In this document: in pieces, positions 1-7,029 of the stretch
How positions within the stretch are numbered: the first letter of the stretch is position 1
How the letters are laid out: every line of letters begins with the position of its first letter
NCBI GenBank assembly: GCA_945864085.1
Contig: CAMBAD010000012.1
Location: 1 to 41,077 of the forward strand
Direction: 5' to 3'
DNA from: an uncultured Streptococcus sp.
GTDB lineage: Bacteria; Bacillota; Bacilli; Lactobacillales; Streptococcaceae
Length of the DNA: 41,077 nucleotides
Made by a program: the position numbers and the translations under genes
Notes under the pieces: model-generated
What the model was told of the DNA's origin: nothing
The model's input: only the letters and a program-made list of their open reading frames with translations
The model's database searches: none

Positions 1-2
1 CC

Positions 3-608
3 ATGTCTGCGGTGGATATGTGTATGATCGACCATATTCCAGACATGATTGAAAACGGGGTCGATAGCCTGAAAATCGAAGGCCGTATGAAATCCGTCCA
101 CTATGTATCAACAGTAACCAACTGCTACAAGGCTGCGGTAGATGCCTATCTTGAAAGCCCAGAAAAGTTTGAAGCGATCAAGCAAGACCTGATTGATGAG
201 ATGTGGAAGGTTGCCCAACGTGAATTGGCGACAGGTTTCTACTACAGCCCACCGAGTGAAAATGAGCAGCTCTTCGGTGCCCGCCGTAAAATTCCAGAAT
301 ACAAATTCATCGCGGAAGTAGTAGCCTTTGACAAGGAAACCATGACTGCCACCATTCGCCAACGCAATGTTATCAACGAAGGCGACCAAGTGGAGTTCTA
401 CGGACCAGGCTTCCGTCATTTTGAAACGACTATCCAGGACCTTCGCGATTCGACAGGTGAGAAGATTGACCGTGCCAACAAGCCGATGGAACTCCTGACC
501 ATTAAACTGGACCGTGAAATCTACCCAGGCAACATGATCCGTGCCTGCAAATCAGGCCTTATCAACCTCTACCAAGAAGATGGACAGTCCTTGACCATTA
601 GAGCGTAA
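3..608 (+). CDS. U32 family peptidase-like tRNA hydroxylation protein, C-terminal part (5' truncated by window edge)
   Basis: The reading frame is open from the window edge, so the true start lies upstream; about 200 residues remain of a protein usually near 430. The segment SLKIEGRMKS followed by a YV...YKAAVDAYL helix is typical of the U32 'collagenase-like' family. Members such as B. subtilis YrrO (TrhP2) work with a paralogue to make 5-hydroxyuridine at the tRNA wobble position. That role is family knowledge; the old 'protease' label is probably wrong. The C-terminal beta domain (about residues 95-195) is complete. The gene ends in front of a small repeat and a strong bidirectional terminator. 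The family is clear, but which paralogue this is cannot be settled from the fragment. Confidence 0.88.
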   Translation: MSAVDMCMIDHIPDMIENGVDSLKIEGRMKSVHYVSTVTNCYKAAVDAYLESPEKFEAIKQDLIDEMWKVAQRELATGFYYSPPSENEQLFGARRKIPEYKFIAEVVAFDKETMTATIRQRNVINEGDQVEFYGPGFRHFETTIQDLRDSTGEKIDRANKPMELLTIKLDREIYPGNMIRACKSGLINLYQEDGQSLTIRA

Positions 609-651
609 AAAGGTTGGAGGTCAGCTGTAGAAAAGTCAGTTGGACCGATAA

Positions 652-757
652 TATAGTCATTTGAATTATCTTTGATACATCGTCACTTTCGACTTGCCGT
701 ACTCTAGTACAGCCTGCGCCTCAGTTCCTTGTCTGAAAGTTAATTCATTCGACTATA
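652..757. repeat. Small intergenic element with imperfect 27-bp inverted ends
   Basis: The 27 bp at 652-678 and the reverse complement of 731-757 agree at about 21 positions, including the outer TATAGTC/GACTATA. The 50-bp centre is not palindromic. This is the form of a small non-autonomous mobile element or an exported-hairpin repeat. It lies just after the U32 gene stop. I do not recognise it as a named family and see no second copy in this window. Confidence 0.5.
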
Positions 758-760
758 GCT

Positions 761-803
761 AAAAAACGGATGAAAGGGAGCTAACTTCTTTCATCCGTTT
801 TTT
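761..803. terminator. Bidirectional rho-independent terminator
   Basis: A perfect 16-bp inverted repeat (761-776 with 788-803) has an 11-nt loop, an A-run on the left and a T-run on the right, so it can stop transcription from both sides. It separates the convergent U32 gene (+) and the hypothetical gene at 806 (-). Confidence 0.92.
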
Positions 804-805
804 AG

Positions 806-1123
806 TTAATATGATTTTTGGGAGGTTTTTACACTTTCTGGAACCAGAGTAATTTTCTTAATGTCACCAATGTTGATAATGCTGGTCACGCGTCGTTTGA
901 AATTCTTCATGATAATTCGTTGGCGTTCCCTGTCATATTTGACAATATCACCTGTAAAACTGCGGTCACCATAGATAACATGGATAGCAGCTTTTTTATA
1001 CAAGGCTAGTTCCAAATTGTTTTTTATCTCTTCCTTGCTGTCTGGCTCAATGGTCTCAGCAGCTTTGCTATTTCCCAAAAAAATACTGACTTGCTCTAAG
1101 ATTGCCTGCATAAACCTCTTCAT
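806..1123 (-). CDS. Conserved hypothetical protein (105 aa)
   Basis: I do not recognise a named family. The N-terminal 35 residues are amphipathic and acidic (MKRFMQAILEQ, then a run with KEEIK). The C-terminal half reads as alternating beta strands (HVIYGDRSFTGDIVKY, RIIMKNFKRRV, IINIGDIKKITLV), as in small Sm-like or YolD-like barrels; that comparison is an impression only. An AAAGGAT ribosome binding site precedes the ATG, and a TATAAT box at 1150-1155 gives a short leader. The gene is transcribed alone and ends at the shared terminator at 761-803. Confidence 0.75.
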   Translation of the reverse strand: MKRFMQAILEQVSIFLGNSKAAETIEPDSKEEIKNNLELALYKKAAIHVIYGDRSFTGDIVKYDRERQRIIMKNFKRRVTSIINIGDIKKITLVPESVKTSQKSY

Positions 1124-1142
1124 GGCATAATCCTTTCAAACT

Positions 1143-1155
1143 TGCTATAATTATA
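1143..1155. promoter_or_regulatory. Overlapping divergent -10 boxes for the 806 gene (-) and ydbC (+)
   Basis: The + strand reads TGC-TATAAT at 1143-1151, an extended -10 pointing to ydbC. The - strand reads TATAAT at 1155-1150, with a weak TGTTTT -35 17 bp upstream, pointing to the hypothetical gene. The two hexamers share two bases, so RNA polymerase probably cannot occupy both at once. Confidence 0.55.
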
Positions 1156-1217
1156 TTAGCCAATTTTCGCTAAAAACACAAGTTTTTTCGGATTAAATAG
1201 GTGAAAGGAGTTAACAA

Positions 1218-1433
1218 ATGGCAGAATTTACATTTGAAATCGAAGAAAAACTTTTGGTCTTGTCTGAAAATGAAAAGGGCTGGACCAAGGAACTCAATCG
1301 TGTGTCCTTTAATGGTGCGCCAGCCAAATATGACATCCGTACTTGGAGTCCTGATCATACGAAGATGGGCAAGGGAATTACCCTCAGCAATGAAGAGTTT
1401 CAAGTTCTCTTGGACGCATTTTCCAATAAATAA
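1218..1433 (+). CDS. ydbC: YdbC-like single-stranded DNA-binding protein (PC4 family)
   Basis: The 71-residue product matches the YdbC family of lactic acid bacteria, a bacterial homologue of the eukaryotic coactivator PC4 that binds single-stranded DNA as a dimer. The family pattern is visible: an N-terminal strand (FTFEIEEKLLVLS), then a KGWTKELNRVSFN strand, a PAKYDIRTWSPDHTKMGKGI core, and a C-terminal helix (EEFQVLLDAF). A good ribosome binding site (AAAGGAG at 1203-1209) fixes the start. The gene stands alone, with a divergent promoter upstream and a terminator at its stop. Its cellular role in streptococci is not known to me. Confidence 0.88.
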   Translation: MAEFTFEIEEKLLVLSENEKGWTKELNRVSFNGAPAKYDIRTWSPDHTKMGKGITLSNEEFQVLLDAFSNK

Positions 1434-1463
1434 GAAGCCTAGTTGAAAAAGGCTTCTTTTTTT
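1432..1463 (+). terminator. Terminator after ydbC, overlapping the bioY 3' end
   Basis: A 9-bp stem (1432-1440 with 1450-1458) is followed by a T-run. The hairpin covers the ydbC stop on one strand and the last codons of bioY on the other, so the two convergent genes overlap at their transcript ends. Confidence 0.8.
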
Positions 1464-1978
1464 ACTATTGGTCGGAGAAGTTGGTGGCAGAGGGTTGCGA
1501 CAGCGATCTTAGCTAGGTCGGGCAGGATAAAAGGAAATACGGTCCATGCCAATGTATCCGCCCAGTTAGCCCCTGATACGAGTTTGAAGACGAGACAGCC
1601 TAGTAAAAAGCAGGCCACAGTTCCTAAGCAGCAAGCAAGGAAAACCTGAAGAGGGTGGGAATTTGGACTTGTTAAGCTGGATGTGATGGCAGCATAGAGC
1701 AAGAAACCCCAGAGGAAGCCAGCTGTTGGTCCAAAGAGGCTAGCAAAACCACCAGAAAATCCTGCAAAGACAGGTAGTCCAATAGCGCCTAAAGCTAGGT
1801 AGAGGGCTACACTGCTGATGGCTTCTTTTGGTTTGTAGATACAGGCAACTAGGGCGATTGCTAGGGTTTGTAAGGTAAAGGGAACAGGGCCGATGGAGAG
1901 ACTTATTTGTGACAAGGCAGCGATTAGGGCAGTCGCGATAGCGATGTGTACAAGGGAACGGGTGTTTGTTGTTTGCAT
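1439..1978 (-). CDS. bioY: BioY biotin transporter, S component
   Basis: The 179-residue protein is an integral membrane biotin-binding subunit of an ECF-type transporter; the shared ATPase and EcfT parts are encoded elsewhere. Six hydrophobic segments are visible. Family motifs include the N-terminal IAIATALIAALSQISLSIGPVPFTLQT segment (in two parts) and the LGAIGLPVFAGFSGG loop. The start at 1978 is chosen because AAAAGGAT stands six bases before it; an ATG eleven codons upstream lacks a good site. No biotin synthesis genes are adjacent, as expected of a scavenging streptococcus. The leader holds a probable BirA operator (1980-2011) next to a strong promoter. Confidence 0.93.
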   Translation of the reverse strand: MQTTNTRSLVHIAIATALIAALSQISLSIGPVPFTLQTLAIALVACIYKPKEAISSVALYLALGAIGLPVFAGFSGGFASLFGPTAGFLWGFLLYAAITSSLTSPNSHPLQVFLACCLGTVACFLLGCLVFKLVSGANWADTLAWTVFPFILPDLAKIAVATLCHQLLRPIVKKEAFFN

Positions 1979-1979
1979 G

Positions 1980-2011
1980 TTGTTATCCTTTTTAAAAATA
2001 TTGGTTAACAA
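1980..2011 (-). promoter_or_regulatory. Probable BirA operator of bioY
   Basis: The inverted repeat TTGTTATC-N16-GTTAACAA has one mismatch between its arms and closely matches the Firmicute BirA site (TTGTTAAC, about 15 bases, GTTAACAA). It begins just downstream of the bioY -10 box and runs to the ribosome binding site, a position suited to repression when biotin is plentiful. The consensus is from memory; binding is inferred. Confidence 0.65.
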
Positions 2012-2013
2012 AA

Positions 2014-2042
2014 ATTATAAAAGGAATGGCAAACAAAGTCAA
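2014..2042 (-). promoter_or_regulatory. bioY promoter
   Basis: On the - strand TTGACT (2042-2037) and TATAAT (2019-2014) are 17 bp apart, a near-consensus sigma-A promoter. Transcription would start near 2007, inside the BirA-like operator. Confidence 0.8.
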
Positions 2043-2148
2043 CCTCAAGGTATCGGCTGTCACAGGGTACTTGAAAAAACTCATGCGAATCGGTTAGCAG
2101 AAGCTATGGAATGTAGGTTAGGACTAAGATTGTTTAGCAGAAATTTGC

Positions 2149-3498
2149 CTATCTCATAAGAACAAATTCTTCAGACCCAGTAGGGTGTATGGCAACGGTA
2201 GCGTCGAAGTCGGCCTTTCGTGCTCCCATTTTGATGGCGACAGAGAAGCCTTGGATCATCTCATCAACTCCATAGCCAATGCCATGCAGCCCGACAACTG
2301 TTTCTTCTGGACCAAGGGTGACCAGTTTGAATTTAGCCAGTTGACGATGTTGGTCCATAGCTGTGTACATGGAAGTAAAGCTGGAAGTATAGACCTTAAT
2401 CTGGTCTGCGCCGAATTGAGCGATGGCTTGTTCTTCTGTAAGGCCGACGGTTCCGATCGCAGGATGTGAGAAGACTACGGTTGGAATAAGTGAGTAGTCC
2501 ATTTTTGCTTGGCTCTGCCCATTAAACAGACGTTCCGCCAACAATCGTCCCGCCTTGATGGCAACAGGGGTCAATTCTTTTTGACCAGTCACATCACCCA
2601 GAGCATAGATACCCTCTACAGTCGTTTCTTGGTATTCGTTGACAGCTATATGGCCTGATTTAGTCAGACCAACTCCAGCTGCTTCCAGATTGAGTTGGTC
2701 TAGGTTTGGTTGGCGACCGATGGCCCAGAGGATTTGCTCGGCAATGTGAGAGCTGCCATCTTCAAAGAAAATTTCAATGAGTCCATTGTCTAGTTTTTCA
2801 AGTTGGATTGGAATCTTATGTTTGTGAAGAGGGAGCTGGGTTCGTTGCATTTCATCCATTAGTGCATCGGTAATGTAATTATCAAAATTGCGAAGAGGGC
2901 GATCTCCGCGGACAAAGAGGTCAGTTTTGACACCGAGTCCGTGGAGGACACCGGCCATTTCAACCGCAATATAACCAGCTCCGATAACAGCTACAGAAGT
3001 CGGCAACTCTTCCCAGGCAAAAACATGGTCGGAGACGATACCGAGTTCAGCGCCGGGAATATCTGGAATAGCGGGCTTGGCACCAGTTGCGATAACAATG
3101 TGCTTGGCTCTTATTTTTTCCCCTTGTACTTCAACTGTATGCCTGTCGATAAATCGAGCGTAGCCTTCAATCACCTCGACTTGGTTATGGTTAAAAGTCC
3201 GACCATAGGAATCGCGTGAACGCTGGATATAGGCTTCGCGATTATTTCTCAGAGTAGTGAAATCGAAGTTAACTTTTTGGCTGGTAAAACCATATTCTGG
3301 ACCGTAGTGGTGGATGGCTTCGGCTATCTGAGAACCGTACCACATAATTTTTTTAGGTACACAACCCACATTCACACAGGTACCTCCTAGGAGATTCCCC
3401 TCAATCACAGCAGCCTTGGCACCGTAGATAGCTGCTCGGTTCATCGTGGCAATTCCTCCACTTCCTCCGCCAATCGCAATAATATCAAATTCTCTCAT
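2149..3498 (-). CDS. gor: Glutathione-disulfide reductase
   Basis: Cytoplasmic flavoenzyme of 449 residues that reduces oxidised glutathione with NADPH. Visible parts are the FAD-binding GGGSGG near residue 11, the redox pair CVNVGC (Cys41, Cys46), the second dinucleotide motif GAGYIAVE, and the C-terminal catalytic segment AIHPTGSEEF. The start at 3498 is preceded by GGGAGG; an ATG ten codons upstream lacks such a site. The length is normal. The gene is monocistronic, with its own promoter at 3527-3555. The neighbours bioY and a MacAB-like exporter are in the order I recall from S. pneumoniae. The 106 bp between its stop and the bioY promoter hold no convincing terminator. Confidence 0.95.
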   Translation of the reverse strand: MREFDIIAIGGGSGGIATMNRAAIYGAKAAVIEGNLLGGTCVNVGCVPKKIMWYGSQIAEAIHHYGPEYGFTSQKVNFDFTTLRNNREAYIQRSRDSYGRTFNHNQVEVIEGYARFIDRHTVEVQGEKIRAKHIVIATGAKPAIPDIPGAELGIVSDHVFAWEELPTSVAVIGAGYIAVEMAGVLHGLGVKTDLFVRGDRPLRNFDNYITDALMDEMQRTQLPLHKHKIPIQLEKLDNGLIEIFFEDGSSHIAEQILWAIGRQPNLDQLNLEAAGVGLTKSGHIAVNEYQETTVEGIYALGDVTGQKELTPVAIKAGRLLAERLFNGQSQAKMDYSLIPTVVFSHPAIGTVGLTEEQAIAQFGADQIKVYTSSFTSMYTAMDQHRQLAKFKLVTLGPEETVVGLHGIGYGVDEMIQGFSVAIKMGARKADFDATVAIHPTGSEEFVLMR

Positions 3499-3526
3499 AG
3501 AAGCCTCCCAACAATTTTCTCTCTTC

Positions 3527-3555
3527 ATTCTACCCTTTTTTCAGATGACTGGCAA
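3527..3555 (-). promoter_or_regulatory. gor promoter
   Basis: On the - strand TTGCCA (3555-3550) and TAGAAT (3532-3527) are separated by 17 bp, with the gor start about 30 bp downstream. Confidence 0.6.
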
Positions 3556-3736
3556 AAATCTGCTACAGCCAAGCTAGGAAATCAGGCAGAACTAGGATTT
3601 GGATGTTACTGTCATTCGGTTTATCGTTTATTGCTTCGGCATGTCCCTAATATCTCCCAGATAGTTTTGATGGAAGCGGAAAAAGTCTATAAAAAAGAGC
3701 AAGTAAAAAATTTGTATAGTAAATTCAGGTAAATCC

Positions 3737-3768
3737 TTGCATTTTTTCTTGTATTGGTGTATTATATT
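3737..3768 (+). promoter_or_regulatory. Possible promoter of the MacAB-like exporter operon
   Basis: TTGCAT at 3737-3742 is followed after 17 bp by TATTAT (3760-3765), inside an AT-rich run that also offers TATATT (3763-3768). The ribosome binding site and ATG follow at 3803-3817. Confidence 0.45.
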
Positions 3769-3814
3769 GTCAGTACAAAATAAGTATGTTTTTTTAAACA
3801 GTAAAGGAGACAAT

Positions 3815-4978
3815 ATGTTTAAGACAAAAAAAGCTAAGATTGCCCTCTTTTCAGGGCTGGGTCTGGGCGCAGTTGCATTAATTGCTGCGGCCTTGTTACT
3901 GCCAAATGCCATGGGAGGTACAGGCCAAGTAGAGGAAGCCGGGACAGCAGGCTTCACTTATCAAGTCGTTCAAGAGGGTTCGATTGCCTCTTCAACCCTG
4001 CTAACAGGTACAGTCTCTGCGGCTGATGAGCAATATGTCTACTACGATCCATCAAAAGGTGATTTGAGTGAAGTTTTGGTAGAACAAGGAAGTCAGGTTG
4101 AGCCAGGAACCCCTCTTATCCGCTATGATGCGACAGAACTCCAAGCAAACTACGATTCTGCAGTACGCGGACGGGATAAGATTGGGCGCCAGATTTATGA
4201 CCTCCGTACCAATGGCCGAACTGTTCAGACCACAGGAGATGCAGCTACTGATGCAGAAGCCATTTCTTCTGCCCAGCGTTCGGTTGATATGCAATTAGCA
4301 GACTTAAACGATTCCTATGCAGACGCTCAGGCAGCTGTTGACAAAGCCTATGCTGCACTGACCGAAGCGACAGTAACCAGTACCGTTTCAGGTACCGTCG
4401 TAGAGGTCAATAAGGCTGTCTCTAAAAACAGCACAACCAGCCAGACGGTTGTCCACATTGTCAACCAAGGCAGCCTGCAAGTGACAGGTAACCTAACCGA
4501 GTATGATTTGGCCAATATTGCTGTAGACCAAGAGGTCAAATTAACTACAAAAGTTTACCCAGACCAAGCTTGGACTGGAAAAATCACCTATATTTCTAAT
4601 TATCCAGCCAGCGACCAAACCGCAAGCACTACGCCTGGAACCAGTGGAGGAACAGGTGCAAAATATCCGTTCAAGATTGCTTTGACGAGCGAATTGGGAA
4701 ATCTCAAGCAAGGCTTTACCGTGAATATCGAGGTTATCAATACCAGCAAAAATATCTTGGTTCCAGTAACGGCCGTTGTGTATGAAGAAGAGAAAACATT
4801 TGTCTGGACCATTGTGGATGGTAAGGCTAAGAAAGTAGAAGTTAGCTTGGGCAATGCAGATGCACTCAACCAAGAAGTTACAGCTGGCTTGGCAGTAGGA
4901 GACCAGGTGATTTCCATTCCAACTGCGGAACTGCAAGATGGAAAAGAGGTTGAAGCCTATGAAGAACCTGTTAATTAA
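3815..4978 (+). CDS. MacA-like membrane fusion protein of an ABC exporter
   Basis: The 387-residue adaptor protein is anchored by one N-terminal membrane segment (about residues 8-30). It has the HlyD/MacA layout: a barrel-lipoyl part (GTPLIRYDATEL), a short alpha hairpin (about 110-190) and the returning half with TVTSTVSGTVVEVN. A beta-barrel and membrane-proximal domain follow. It probably links the ATPase and permease encoded next to an external substrate path; the substrate is unknown. Pneumococcal homologues are linked to peptide resistance, as far as I recall. The ATG at 3815 has AAAGGAG upstream. The 3' end overlaps the ATPase gene by 20 bp, showing translational coupling. Confidence 0.85.
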   Translation: MFKTKKAKIALFSGLGLGAVALIAAALLLPNAMGGTGQVEEAGTAGFTYQVVQEGSIASSTLLTGTVSAADEQYVYYDPSKGDLSEVLVEQGSQVEPGTPLIRYDATELQANYDSAVRGRDKIGRQIYDLRTNGRTVQTTGDAATDAEAISSAQRSVDMQLADLNDSYADAQAAVDKAYAALTEATVTSTVSGTVVEVNKAVSKNSTTSQTVVHIVNQGSLQVTGNLTEYDLANIAVDQEVKLTTKVYPDQAWTGKITYISNYPASDQTASTTPGTSGGTGAKYPFKIALTSELGNLKQGFTVNIEVINTSKNILVPVTAVVYEEEKTFVWTIVDGKAKKVEVSLGNADALNQEVTAGLAVGDQVISIPTAELQDGKEVEAYEEPVN

Positions 4979-5654
4979 GTTAACCGACATCAATAAATCC
5001 TACAAGAACGGTGATCAAGAATTACGTGTCCTCAAGGACATTGATTTGGAAGTTGAACAGGGGGAATTTCTAGCTATCATGGGACCTTCAGGTTCTGGGA
5101 AATCAACCCTGATGAACATTATTGGTCTTCTGGATCGTTCGAGTTCAGGAAATTATTGGCTAGAAGGTGAGGAAGTCAGTCGCCTATCTGAAAAAAAATT
5201 GGCTCAGGTCCGAAATGATCAGATCGGCTTTGTCTTCCAACAATTCTTCCTCCTGTCAAAACTGAATGCCTTGCAAAATGTGGAATTGCCCTTGATTTAT
5301 GCTGGCGTTCCTTCAGCCAAACGTAAGGAACTGGCTAAGCAATACTTGGAAAAGGTCGAATTGTCTGAACGGATGACCCATTTACCATCGGAACTATCTG
5401 GAGGTCAAAAACAGAGGGTAGCCATTGCACGTGCCTTGGTCAATACACCTGCCATTATTCTTGCGGATGAACCGACAGGAGCCTTAGATACCAAGACAGG
5501 TCAGCAGATTATGGAGCTTCTGACAGAATTGAACAATGAAGGAAAAACCATTATCATGGTAACGCATGAGCCTGAAATTGCTGCCTACGCCAAAAGAAAA
5601 ATTGTCTTGCGTGACGGTGTCATCACCGAAGATAGCCGAAAGGAGGGAGTGTAG
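4959..5654 (+). CDS. MacB/LolD-type ABC transporter ATP-binding protein
   Basis: The 231-residue ATPase has Walker [11 protein letters not shown]-loop FVFQQFFLL, signature LSGGQKQR, Walker B IILADEP and an H-loop in VTHEPE. The short D-loop neighbour GALDTKTG is typical of the LolD/MacB/SalX group. The start at 4959 has AAGAGG upstream; an ATG seven codons earlier is possible. The gene overlaps the adaptor gene by 20 bp and abuts the permease gene (stop at 5654, ATG at 5655), so the three proteins are very likely made together as one exporter. Confidence 0.92.
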   Translation: MKNLLIKLTDINKSYKNGDQELRVLKDIDLEVEQGEFLAIMGPSGSGKSTLMNIIGLLDRSSSGNYWLEGEEVSRLSEKKLAQVRNDQIGFVFQQFFLLSKLNALQNVELPLIYAGVPSAKRKELAKQYLEKVELSERMTHLPSELSGGQKQRVAIARALVNTPAIILADEPTGALDTKTGQQIMELLTELNNEGKTIIMVTHEPEIAAYAKRKIVLRDGVITEDSRKEGV

Positions 5655-6905
5655 ATGGAAAACTGGAAATTTGCCCTCAAATCCATCCTAGCCCATAAAA
5701 TGCGGTCCCTCCTGACCATGTTAGGTATTATCATTGGTGTGGCAGCGGTGGTTATCATTGTTGCCATGGGGACAGGGATGAGTAAAAGTATTGAAAAATC
5801 TCTGGCTGGTGATCAGGACAATGTACAGGTCTACTTTTCCCCGATTTTTGGAGAAGAGGAAGTCAATAGTGGTGGCTTTTTCTATACAACTGGCGGGGAA
5901 ATGTCGATGGAAGAAGAGCCTGACTTGACTCATGCCATGCTACAAGGCTTGCTAGAAATTGATGGTGTCTCTAACTACTATATCAGTATTAGCAATATGG
6001 CTGAAATTTCTTTCGGCAATAAAAAGGCAGAGAATGTCAGCATCAATGGTGTCAGCCAATCCTTCTTTGATGTGAAACAATTTGATATTTTAGCTGGTCG
6101 TAAATTCACACAAACAGATTACAGTCGTTTTGCACGGATTATTATGCTGGATGTTAATTTGGCAGAAAAACTATTTGGTACCATGGAAGCGGCTCTCAAT
6201 CAGACGGTTAGTATCAACCAAAATTCCTACCTAGTTGTAGGGATTTACAAGGATCCGCAAGCTGGTTCAGCCATGTATGGAATGAACTCAGGTGGAAATG
6301 CGGTGATGACCAATACCCAACTAGCTGCTGAAATGGGGATGAAAGAAAATAGTACCCTCTATGTTCACGTAGAAGATGTCGCGCGTGCAGCCGAGGTTGG
6401 TCAAGCAGCAGCAGATTATCTGACGAGAGAAACTGGTTTGCAAGAAGCTCGCTATGCTATCTTTGATATGTCAGCTATGCTAGAACAGTTTAGAAGCCAG
6501 ATGAGCGGGGTGACCATATTTATTGGAGCCGTTGCTGGTATCTCTCTTTTAGTTGGTGGTATCGGTGTTATGAACATCATGCTTGTTTCTGTTACGGAGC
6601 GGACCCGTGAAATCGGTCTGCGTAAGGCACTGGGAGCAACCCGCGGCAATATTCTTTTACAATTCTTGATTGAAGCTATGGTCTTGACAACTCTGGGTGG
6701 TGCTATTGGTTTAATGATTGCTCAAGGAGCGGTCTTTGCTATCAATGCAGGGCAGTTGATGGGAGCAGACATGGTAGCGGAAGTCTCCATACCAGTCGTC
6801 CTTGGAAGCCTCGCCTTCTCAGCCTTGGTAGGTGTTGTCTTCGGTGTCCTTCCTGCAAACAAGGCGTCGAAGCTGGATCCGATTGAAGCATTACGTTATG
6901 AATAA
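5655..6905 (+). CDS. MacB-like ABC transporter permease
   Basis: The 416-residue permease has the MacB/FtsX layout. There is one N-terminal membrane helix (LLTMLGIIIGVAAVVIIVAM), then a large extracellular domain (about 45-270). Three C-terminal helices follow, with the conserved segment MNIMLVSVTERTREIGLRKA at the membrane-cytoplasm interface. The protein ends in LDPIEALRYE, typical of the family. It would form a dimer with the adjacent ATPase and work with the adaptor in export of an unknown substrate. The start codon directly follows the ATPase stop, with GGAGGG upstream. A terminator follows at 6912-6940, closing a three-gene operon. Confidence 0.92.
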   Translation: MENWKFALKSILAHKMRSLLTMLGIIIGVAAVVIIVAMGTGMSKSIEKSLAGDQDNVQVYFSPIFGEEEVNSGGFFYTTGGEMSMEEEPDLTHAMLQGLLEIDGVSNYYISISNMAEISFGNKKAENVSINGVSQSFFDVKQFDILAGRKFTQTDYSRFARIIMLDVNLAEKLFGTMEAALNQTVSINQNSYLVVGIYKDPQAGSAMYGMNSGGNAVMTNTQLAAEMGMKENSTLYVHVEDVARAAEVGQAAADYLTRETGLQEARYAIFDMSAMLEQFRSQMSGVTIFIGAVAGISLLVGGIGVMNIMLVSVTERTREIGLRKALGATRGNILLQFLIEAMVLTTLGGAIGLMIAQGAVFAINAGQLMGADMVAEVSIPVVLGSLAFSALVGVVFGVLPANKASKLDPIEALRYE

Positions 6906-6911
6906 TACTCT

Positions 6912-6940
6912 AAAACGATTAGGTTTTCCTAGTCGTTTTT
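6912..6940 (+). terminator. Terminator of the MacAB-like operon
   Basis: A 12-bp stem with one G-T pair (6912-6923 with 6928-6939) and a 4-nt loop runs into a T-stretch, directly after the permease stop. Confidence 0.88.
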
Positions 6941-6958
6941 CTGTTATGAGCAAATTTG

Positions 6959-6987
6959 TTGACTATATCACTAATTAGAGATAAAAT
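6959..6987 (+). promoter_or_regulatory. Promoter of the luciferase-like oxidoreductase gene
   Basis: TTGACT (6959-6964) and TAAAAT (6982-6987) are exactly 17 bp apart. The gene's ribosome binding site follows about 30 bp downstream. Confidence 0.75.
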
Positions 6988-7029
6988 AACACCATAGTTA
7001 ATAAAACAGTGATTCAAAGGAGAATAATC

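Noticed and set aside
2043..2159. + strand tail ending in ECRLGLRLFSRN, faintly like a LysR helix-turn-helix end
   Set aside because: Only about a dozen residues are suggestive, there is no start or ribosome binding site, and the upstream part overlaps bioY in antisense; likely chance.
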